Below, in pieces: positions 38,901-46,390 of a DNA stretch of 46,390 bases. Source of the DNA: Saksenaea vasiformis B4078 (taxonomy: Eukaryota > Mucoromycota > Mucoromycetes > Mucorales > Saksenaeaceae). Each line of letters begins with the position of its first letter. Position 1 is the stretch's first letter. The notes under the pieces were generated by a model. The model did not search any database, was not told the DNA's origin, and saw nothing but the letters and a program-made list of their open reading frames with translations. The position numbers and the translations under genes are program-made. The stretch lies in contig JNDT01001819.1 of the NCBI GenBank assembly GCA_000697055.1, positions 1 to 46,390 of the forward strand, in the 5' to 3' direction.

Positions 38901-39008
38901 GTTACTGAAAAAGAGAGCACCACCTCTCGAGTAAAACTCCGGGATATGTATGGCCATAAGATGCTAGCATTCAGCGAGGAAGACTCCAGCAAGGAATTCA
39001 GATTTTAA
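29991..39008 (+). CDS. Giant protein: two MACPF-like modules plus about 50 Sel1 repeats (one frame break)
   Basis: Exons: 29991-30026, 30084-30434, 30487-30640, 30692-30838, 30886-31188, 31243-31549, 31600-32284, 32339-32489, 32539-32664 and 32723-39008. Module A has FGYYLPSKLLIGG (about residue 170-182) and later RWQTSIPSNPRVIQLRD; module B repeats the plan with YGYFYASKIVLGG (about 700-712) and RWLESIQANPMVIQVQR. Both resemble the MACPF signature (aromatic-Gly, aromatic, small residue, Gly-Gly). From about residue 865 on come about 50 Sel1-like repeats of 36 residues (consensus A-WY-KAA-QGNA-AQ-LG-MY-DGKGV-QD), a solenoid for protein binding. The frame slips at a TTTT run (33943-33946): upstream repeats run in one frame and the rest in another. 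Apart from that the exon sum fits about 2,850 aa. I cannot tell a real mutation from an assembly error. Function is unknown; no clear signal peptide or transmembrane segment is seen. Confidence 0.8.
33060..38900 (+). repeat. Sel1-like repeat array, about 50 units of 108 bp
   Basis: The coding sequence repeats every 36 codons. Six to seven diverged units lie before 33760, then two non-repeat inserts flank one unit (about 33790-34230), then more than 40 units continue to 38900. Two units are irregular: near 35680-35740 and near 37800-37880 extra residues separate the two helices. Shadow frames on the minus strand result from this periodicity. Confidence 0.95.
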
Positions 39009-39805
39009 ACTTGTTTAGACTTTACAATGGTATACTTTTTGGTTAAACAGGAAACGTAGTAGAATCCTCCGTGGCTGCTATTCGTTTACAGTGTGCATGG
39101 TCTCTTACCTGCTATCTTCAATTTCTCTTTACTGTACTAACCTATTGTGCCCATCATACGTCATTTTCAGGTCACCACGGTTAAATTCTCTTGTAGTTCT
39201 GCTCGTTACTGTCATGACGGGTTTATAGTACCAAATCTTTAGACTCTTTTTCACTGGTGTTAGGCTACGAATACTGCCAATTCAAGACCTCGCTTATGTT
39301 GTACCGTGTTATAGTCATATGGTTAAGCAGTTTCAGGAATAACTGCATTGAAAGAACTTTGCGCCTCGAAGCGTATCATTTTTCCATTTATTCAATGCTA
39401 CTGTTTGTGCGTCGTATTCCTGCCTATTACGTTCATATCGTCGATAACTTCCCATTATCTGGGACAAAGTAGATATCAAAGGCAAGTTTTCATTATCTCG
39501 TGCAAAAGGCAGTTAAAGATAGGTATCGACTGTCCATCGTCCACACAAACAGCTGAGGAACCGAGTTCGTAATAAGTGGACGTTTCTACGGTTTCATCGA
39601 TAAGTGCTCGATGCTTTCCTTGGCATAAACTTGGCTCTTCACTGACGCAAAGTTTTATTTAGAGCGTCGCAAAAAAGGAAAAGAAAAAAAAATATATAAA
39701 AAGAACAGTATTCCACGGAAATGCGACATGATTAAATTAGATGGCCGCCAGCAACCCGTAACAGGGTAAAGGGTGGAGGAATGAGTAATTTTTCAAAGGA
39801 TTTGG
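39009..39805. other. Convergent spacer with dispersed repeat copy 3
   Basis: It lies between the 3' ends of the Sel1 gene and the histone deacetylase gene. Two short plus-strand frames (39257-39572) lack motifs. The segment 39620-39680 is a copy of the dispersed repeat, and an A-rich run follows it (39660-39705). Confidence 0.5.
39620..39680. repeat. Dispersed repeat, copy 3
   Basis: It contains AAACTTGGCTCTTCACTGA at 39627-39645, identical to 3409-3427, then GTTTTATTTAG and an A-rich tail like copy 1. The shared A-rich end suggests the 3' side of an interspersed element. Confidence 0.6.
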
Positions 39806-41750
39806 CTACAGAATGCCCATACTTTCTAACTTGTTCCGTTCTAAGAATACGTTTAGCACAATTGTTTAGTAAGATCGGGCTTGGTTGTACTTACGTGTCT
39901 GGCGCATATCGGATTCGTCTTGTTCGCTATCTTCACCATCCATGTAATCTTCTGGATTGAAGTCTCGAGGTACTTCTACAAAGGATAATAAAAGTAACGT
40001 GAATGGGGATCATCGTGACGGATAGCTTACCTTGCATCCCTACAGATGGTGCAAATGGCATATTCCGCAGATTATCGATGATTTTCGCACTTCAAGGGAA
40101 TCACCTCAGTATCCTTTTTTCTTTTAATGGTATGCTTACATGATCTTATCTAAATAATCACGCGTGTTGTGGTTTGTCATGTTGTTGGATGGTACATCCA
40201 GCTTATACTCTGGCCCATAATATTCAAAGTAATTGTTGTACGGAAGTTCCTCTATCATTGATTGATCAATCAGTGCTTCTTTTGACGGTTGGACCTACGT
40301 TCTGTTAAATCCTGGCCGACAGCCAAACCTGTCTCGAATGTCCACGTCCTTGCCACATTTCGAATTGTGTAACCTCCTCCTCCCACCATGATCATTGGAA
40401 TATTGAAAGACCGTATGAATTCGACGCATGCTGCATGACCCTTCATTGATAGATTGAAGCATCCTAGCCTATCACCAGCTAAAGAATCACCACCACATTG
40501 AAGTACTACTGCTCCAGGTCGGTACCAGTCCATAACGTGTTGAATGACCTACGAACAAGAGCGCATGTCCATTTAAAAACACGGTTCTGGCATTGTCAAA
40601 CTGTGTACATACTGGTCGAAACACATTTCGATACGTTTCGTCATCTATACCATCTCGTAATGGAACATTCACGGCATAATGCTTTCCTTTGCCTAAACCG
40701 GCATCCTATAGAAGTGTTCGTACATGGTTCCAAATAATCTTATCACTTACTCTAATATCCCCTGTTCCGGGAAAGAACTCGCCGAATTTATGGAATGAGC
40801 ATGTCATAACTCGATCGGTTGTATAAAATGCTTCTTCCACTCCGTCTCCGTGATGTACGTCAATGTCAACGTAAAGCACTCGTTGATGATATCTAACGTT
40901 ATGGGATCAATAGTTGCCAAATAGAGGAGAGACATATATACAAACCTCAATAGTTCAAGAATACCTAGAACAATATCATTGACGTAACAGAACCCTGAAG
41001 CCTCAGTCTTTTTCGCGTGATGCAATCCACCCGCCCAGTTGACGGCAATATCCGCTTCGCCACTCAGTAGTTTGTTGGCCGCACCTGCATAAGGCGTGGT
41101 AGTACGCGCGGGTCAGTGGCACGTTTTAAACACCGTCATTTTTACCGATCGTCCCGCCTGCTGAAATGGTACAGAACTCAAATAGCCCTTCGAATACTGG
41201 GCAATCTTCACCTACATTGACTGTAGCACAAGGTACGTTTCAATCCACAGTCCTTTTACTCCATGTTAAGCATGACATACATCGAGCAATTCCTTGTTCC
41301 AATCCACCGTGTTGCGTTGCCAAAGCTTCCAAGTTATCTGGGGTGACAGTTTGCAAAAAATTGATGTACTCATCCGAATGGAATCGTGTCATTTGGTAAG
41401 CGGTTGCTCGTGTTGGTTTCTGTTTAGGGCGATGTTCAGCACAGGTAACCGTAGTTATGTCTTCAGAAACAATTACCACAATATCCAGCTTCTTGTACAA
41501 TCCGTAATTAACCACCATATTGTGTACCATGTGCATGCGTTTCGGTTTCATGTAATGACCTAAGAAATACGTATATAAGAGATAACGGCCTGTAGACTTC
41601 TCTCACCTGGTCCATAGTTGAAATTACCAACATCGTCTAGGTCATGGATACGTCAGCCCCTTCAGAGATCACAAAATGTAAATGCTTACGGTCGTAGAAG
41701 TAAGATACTCGTCTGTTCGAACAATTGGCTAGGCTGTATGAATTGGACAT
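39806..41750 (-). CDS. RPD3: Class I histone deacetylase, RPD3-like
   Basis: This is a zinc-dependent lysine deacetylase of nuclear corepressor complexes. Thirteen exons are inferred: 41750-41690, 41636-41607, 41559-41480, 41419-41281, 41220-41146, 41084-40946, 40892-40751, 40705-40613, 40548-40299, 40251-40140, 40089-40031, 39975-39895 and 39840-39806, giving 431 aa, the length of yeast Rpd3 (433). Motifs: [18 protein letters not shown], the active-site HH in [20 protein letters not shown], zinc-binding [49 protein letters not shown] and the [14 protein letters not shown] loop with its Tyr. The C-terminal tail is acidic ([15 protein letters not shown]). Intron 3 (41479-41420) is 60 nt and open, so its splicing is inferred from family alignment. 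QCGGDSL favours RPD3 over HOS2, which has QCGADSL. Confidence 0.96.
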
Positions 41751-42038
41751 GTTGTTTGGAATGCAGGCGATGTTTTTCGTCCGACGAAAAAGAGGCAGAA
41801 GGACAAAGGGCAACGATGCAAGGAAAAGGGGAAGAGTGGGTATTATGTGACCGTGAAATTTAAATCGACGTTCTGTTTGGCTTTGAATTTTTGAATCTCA
41901 GAGCAGGAACCTGTGTGGAGCATGAGTCTCATCGAATGTGTGTACAAGGAAGACTGCCTTCGGACACACTGGCCGAAAGCCACAGGTTTCCATCATCAGC
42001 CTGCCTTATCCACGCGTGATTTACGGGAACCCAGTGGT

Positions 42039-42059
42039 GCACTGAAAAAGTATCAGTGC
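42039..42059. repeat. Perfect 7-bp inverted repeat
   Basis: GCACTGA and TCAGTGC flank a 7-base loop. The spacer shows no gene here. It could be a small hairpin or a chance palindrome. Confidence 0.5.
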
Positions 42060-42851
42060 GTATACTAAACATATGAGAGGTCTACTCTTTAACCGATAAC
42101 GCACGGTTTTTAAATGTATTCAGTATAGAATTGACTGACATGTACACTTTTCGGATACATGAATGACTGGCTGAAAAGCAAGATTCGACAACAAACCCGT
42201 AAACACATTCAAAAAAAAAATGGGTTAAATATATGTGCGACCTACCTTAGTATCGCGCCGTATTATGCACGGTGATATACGCGGGTGGACAAGAAGGCAG
42301 GCATCCATGACATACACAACGCTTTTTCAGAATGAGGCCAAATGTTAGTCAGCCAAAATCAAACAAAATTTGCCGACAAGTTATAGCTTTTCTGAAGCCT
42401 ATAAGCCATCTTGTAGTCCAGATGGATATCTAAAGAAATACAATGGAATATCTGGCTGTGGAATAAAAAAAATTAAGAAACTACTTGTCGGAAAAGGTCG
42501 TCTTTCATCATTTCACACGATTTGCATCCGTAAAGAAGAGAGAAATGAAGAGTATGATTGAGCTTTAATTTGATTCACCTTTTCACGGCTTTATCATCAG
42601 TTTATTTTCCCTGGATATAGTCTATAAATATGAATGATGTCAATGAAGGATTATTACATGTGACAAATACTTCTCTTGATGAAATGGAGATCATCATGGA
42701 CGGGATATGGAAGAACGGTAGCTTCACCCTTCATTATGCTTATGCGCCCATCGACTGCAAACGATGCATTAGCTCGTATTGCTTACTTATGAAGAATTAA
42801 TCTTTGCCTTTTGAAAGCGACGGGAAGCTTAAAAGAAAAGAGGAAAAAAGC

Positions 42852-42881
42852 GCGGACATGCTCGGATTTTTTGTTGTCCGC
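42852..42881. repeat. Perfect 7-bp inverted repeat with T-rich loop
   Basis: GCGGACA (42852-42858) pairs with TGTCCGC (42875-42881) around a 16-base T-rich loop. No gene context explains it. Confidence 0.5.
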
Positions 42882-43398
42882 CAAAAGAGTGAAGGGTTTT
42901 AAACCGTAAGCGTTGAAAGATACACAACAGTCGAAGTTATTAATTTTTTCATCTGATGCGTACTGACATAAACCACAAAAGTCTTACAATATTTATCAAT
43001 TTTAAATATTTAATTGATCTGCGATAAGGAACGTCCATACAGACATTTACGACGGCAAATGAAAGGAAAGAGATGAGCTAGCTAAACTACGAAAGGGAGA
43101 AGACGAACAACAACGATCCTTTGAGCGATGACGGTGTATACCATTGATGTATCATTGAGGATGAACCACAAATTGAGTGTCCCAGAGGGCGGGAGGAGCG
43201 TTGCTGATGATTTGGTATGATGGGACGAAAGGGATGGGATTCCCGAGGTGTCCCTTCGTTCTATTGGCTGCTTTTAACATAACTCTCATGGATTTTAACG
43301 CTGAATTCTGCTGTCTAAGACGGTTTAAACAACCTATCTGTAAGATGAACCAAAATCTGCGATTCCTAAAATTTGAGCATGAGTTGGGGGCGGGATTT

Positions 43399-43441
43399 CC
43401 TTCGGACACACTGACAACAGTTCTCCTTGGTGCGTCCGAGG
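43399..43441. repeat. Imperfect inverted repeat around CCTTCGGACACAC
   Basis: CCTTCGGACACAC (43399-43411) faces GTGCGTCCGAGG (43430-43441), giving about 11 paired bases with one bulge and one mismatch. The left arm, with two more bases, recurs exactly at 41957-41971. Confidence 0.5.
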
Positions 43442-44782
43442 AAAAAATGTGTACAAGATCTTCAATTTGTCAAATGTTCTGCTTCCAATAACACGTTTCA
43501 CTCTACATCTATCTTGACAACTGATCAAACTGCTTAATGGAATCGAGTTTAGTCGTCTGCAAGAAGATAATGACAAGTTAAATAGTTCCTTTGCTTATAA
43601 CGTTTGTTGAACAGATTTTTATGGTATACTATATAAATTTGGATCCAGAATCATCATGTAGTTTGCTTCCACAAAACAGCAGCTGTTTGGCTTGCTTATT
43701 CTTGGATTTTAAATAAAAAGAACAACTTCCCCCTTCATCCAACGGCACGCGTCAGTCTCCTCAACTGTTGTTTCATTCTCGTGCGCTCGTGACATGGGTC
43801 GGCAGGGCACATCTATGGGACCACGTCGGAATCCGGTTACATCTGATATCTGTTTCCAAGAGTTGCAAGATCTATTCATCGCTAAAGTTGTTATTCATAC
43901 GCAGCAAATGCGTCTGTTTGAGAAGGCTAAGAGTAGAAGAAAAGGAAAGATGTCTTTTTTATTTCATAATCTGAGAATAAGCAAACCAATCAGACGCGGC
44001 TTTATGGAAGCCATCCTCATCGGACGTGAGCGACGAGCAACTGGGGCTATGGTAAGTACGCGACGCAAGCAAATTTTGCGCTAAGAAAGGAAATGAATAT
44101 GCGGTTCCGAGTACATAAATTGGGAACAAACTGGTGTTTTACTCACATCATGGCTAGAAAACGGAATAATGCTTGGATACCATCCTTACTTATCTCGGAG
44201 TAATAATTCCATGCACTGGCGGAGCCCACACCCCGCATCATGATAGTTGGGCTAGAGGGTCAGGAGGAACATAGCGCGGAGGTCCGTGGTTTAGCTACTA
44301 TGGTAAGTCTAAAGGATACGTCAAAACATGGGTGCAATTATGTATATGTGGTCTCCCAGGGCATACCGGGAATGTTTTAAGGAAGCAGAACCAAAGAGTG
44401 TAGTGTTGGTTATCAAGAGCATGAAACGGTGTATTCCGTGAGATTCGGTATATAGGATTTATTCTTATGAAAAAGAATCAAGCACTAGTAATGATCCCTC
44501 TAGATAACCAAATTCAGCGGAGTGATGTTTGTTTTACGGAGTAGGAACCGTTGTGTATGACAAATATTGATCCATGGCTCTTCCTATATACCCATCACAT
44601 CCTGTTATCTGTGACTCTTTTATGCCATAGAGGACGCTATTTCTAACATGAGAAAGCTCGTAGTTTTAAGATGATGAACACGGTGCATAGTTTGTGACCA
44701 TAGCATTTGACAAATCACATCTGGAACGGCTGATTGTTTAACTTCAATTTACTGATTTTTTTTTATTTTCTTCGTATTCATA

Positions 44783-44820
44783 ACAAGTATCTTCAGTTTT
44801 TCTATAGAAAAACAACTTGT
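44783..44820. repeat. Nested palindrome after the Fanzor stop codon
   Basis: The 18-base sequence GTTTTTCTATAGAAAAAC (44796-44813) is a perfect palindrome. It is framed by ACAAGT (44783-44788) and ACTTGT (44815-44820), also complementary. It starts about 15 bases past the stop codon of the minus-strand Fanzor gene. Fanzor guide (omega) RNAs are known to come from the 3' non-coding part of the element, so this could be a structural element of that RNA, a transposon end or a terminator-like hairpin. Confidence 0.6.
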
Positions 44821-44834
44821 ATCTGATTGGAAGT

Positions 44835-46390
44835 CTATCTCCGCAATGAGCGTCGGAATGGCACGGGCCTTTCGTTTCCATTCCCAGCCATGTGAGTCGC
44901 TACTGACAAGATGTTGCGGCTCGCGTTCACGTCGCGGTTCCAGACCGTTTTACATTTCTTGCATTTGACAACGGCGTGGAGAGACGTCCCGAACACTCCT
45001 TTCACATTCTGTAATCTGTCATTGCCGCAACCGGAACATACTTTGGATGTACGAAACTCATCCACTTCCACAACGACACATCGTCCATCTTTTTCCTTCG
45101 TTCTGGGTGCCTTGAGAATCTGACTCGATACCCCTGTATGTTTCCTTCCGATTGTTCTACTAAACTTTGCGGCTCCATATGCGATCAGCGATTTTCTCTT
45201 CGTACGTGAGGGTTCTAATTTCTTCCACTTCTTTCTGGAAACACCATACAACAATCAACCTACAGATTGCGGATGACAATAACTTTACCTTCTGAACGAC
45301 GGCGGTATTACCCGACGACCAATAGGAACTGGGTCTTCCTTGCTGGATATCTTTGTAAGTCTCAAGATGATCACACGTCAATGAATGGCCTACCTTGGTT
45401 GCTTTGGTACCAGCTGTGATTTCATCTTTGGTCTCGATAAGCTGTCAAATTAAGTACGATGAAGCTTTGAAGGCAAACATACTTACAACTTCTTTTCTCT
45501 TTTCCTATTTCTTTTTTGTCTTCTATGTTTCCTTTGGTTACGTGTATTTTTGGTATAGTATTTCTCGCCACCGGAGATAAGCCTCTCGGCGAACTCGTTC
45601 GTGGCTTCTTGCTTTCCTTGATATCTGAAAAAGATAGATGTTATCATATGTCCTTATCTTACATTGCGCTTTCTTGCCTCCAAAATCTCAAACTTGCGAA
45701 TCTACGATCGTAGAAGTTGTGCAACTTCTTGATATGGAGTAGCAGGTAGCTAATATGATGCTCATAGCTCGCTATTTGTGTAGTTTTGCAAGTTGGAATA
45801 TTCGTTTCTATATCTATAATGTCGCAGTCTTCTTTCTTAAGTTTCTCAGTAACTGCGCGGCTTGCATGGTAATGGGCGATGTGGTAGAATTCCGACGTCG
45901 ATGACTTCAGCACCTCATGGCTGTACTTGTCGCAGCCATTGCTTGCAATATACGCGTCCGTTATCCCTGGATCCACGCCTTTCACGTCATACTCATCCAG
46001 CGAACGGTGAAAATTTTCCATGATTTTTCTGTCGAGTTGCGGTCGAAACTTTCTTACGCGCAAACGTAAAATTAATTGAATAGCCGTCAGTAGCTATAGA
46101 CCAAAGCCGATGAGCGCCTCCATTTAGATAGTCAAATTTGAAAATTTTGGTTGCTGCATCTTCAAGTCATCGTTTTGTTTGACTGAGCTAGAAATGGAAG
46201 CGAGGGTTTGAGTATCCAATTGGATATAACGCCAAGTAAGTGACATGCTGGGCAAAATAGAAAACAGCTTTGTTGATCTGCCACCTGCGGCAGCAATTCG
46301 TTTAGGTTCGAACTTTTGAGTTGCTACCCTGATCGAAGTTTTGTGTATCAAGCGCTCGATGTACTTGTAGTCGTCCTCTGTCAATGCATC
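44835..46390 (-). pseudogene. Fanzor (eukaryotic TnpB-like) nuclease, broken and 5'-truncated by the window end
   Basis: Fanzors are RNA-guided, RuvC-like DNA nucleases carried by eukaryotic mobile elements and related to bacterial TnpB. Read on the minus strand: an N-terminal part (46384-46124), a piece reading LWSIATDGYSINFTFARKK (about 46120-46060), RuvC-I in VKGVDPGITDAYIASN (about 45970), a helical middle (HISYLLLHIKKLHNFYDRRF), then after likely introns the RuvC-II region (LIAYGAAKFSRTIG, about 45180), VVEVDEFRTSKVCSGCG, the second zinc pair CKKCKTVW and RuvC-III NRDVNASRNI (about 44920). Catalytic Asp residues of RuvC-I and -III and all four zinc Cys are present. The frame is nevertheless broken: TGA at 46169-46167 just before LEDAATKIFKFDYL, and a shift near 46060. 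Intron positions in the middle are unsure. The N-terminus continues beyond the window. Confidence 0.85.

Larger units (their letters stand above)
41751..44834. other. Gene-poor spacer with repeat fragments
   Basis: No frame here carries recognisable motifs. The longest, on the plus strand (43177-43491 and 43794-44084), look like chance. Two segments, 41915-41971 and 43374-43460, share short identical blocks (GAGCATGAGT, TGTGTACAAG, CCTTCGGACACACTG) in a partly rearranged order. Small inverted repeats are at 42039-42059 and 42852-42881. This looks like old mobile-element debris between the deacetylase promoter and the Fanzor relic. Confidence 0.45.

Noticed and set aside
46036..46066. Intron to explain the frame change before RuvC-I of the Fanzor gene
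   Set aside because: The only close GT-AG pair gives about 31 nt and the wrong phase, so a frame shift is the simpler reading.

Overview
This window is nuclear DNA of a filamentous fungus, most likely an early-diverging lineage such as the Mucoromycota. That placement is an inference from four things: many short GT-AG introns (about 45-65 nt), the gene set (eIF4G, URA7-type CTP synthase, NPL4, class I histone deacetylase, cyclin Q, a Sec7-PH Arf exchange factor), a Fanzor (eukaryotic TnpB) relic, and a very large Sel1-repeat protein. Bacterial-style operons, ribosome binding sites, tRNA or rRNA genes and CRISPR arrays were looked for and not seen. All exon structures were built by hand from splice signals, frame continuity and family resemblance. 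In every housekeeping gene listed the exon lengths add up to a whole number of codons.

Layout. 1-2,560: decayed DDE transposase relic on the minus strand. 2,560-4,950: repeat-rich spacer with a 16-bp tandem array and one copy of a dispersed repeat. 4,949-5,213: small ORF of unknown function. 5,536-10,315: eIF4G (minus, nine exons, about 1,397 aa). 12,095-14,557: two-domain AAA ATPase of the AFG2/SPATA5L1 kind (plus, 13 exons). 15,004-16,846: CTP synthase (minus, three exons). 17,076-17,835: F-box/LRR protein (minus). 18,717-21,070: NPL4 (plus, nine exons, the first being only the ATG). 21,330-25,567: Sec7-PH Arf exchange factor (plus, ten exons). 25,568-28,395: spacer with a MULE-type transposase relic. 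28,396-29,659: cyclin Q (plus, six exons). 29,991-39,008: a giant ten-exon gene with two MACPF-like modules followed by about 50 Sel1 repeats and carrying one apparent frame break. 39,806-41,750: class I histone deacetylase (minus, 13 exons). 41,751-44,834: gene-poor spacer with small inverted and dispersed repeats. 44,835-46,390: broken Fanzor gene running off the window end, with a perfect palindrome just after its stop codon.

The housekeeping genes serve translation initiation, nucleotide synthesis, ubiquitin-dependent extraction with Cdc48, vesicle traffic, CDK control and chromatin. I see no shared pathway; they are interleaved with mobile-element debris. The parts most worth attention are the MACPF-like/Sel1 giant gene and the Fanzor relic with its 3' palindrome.
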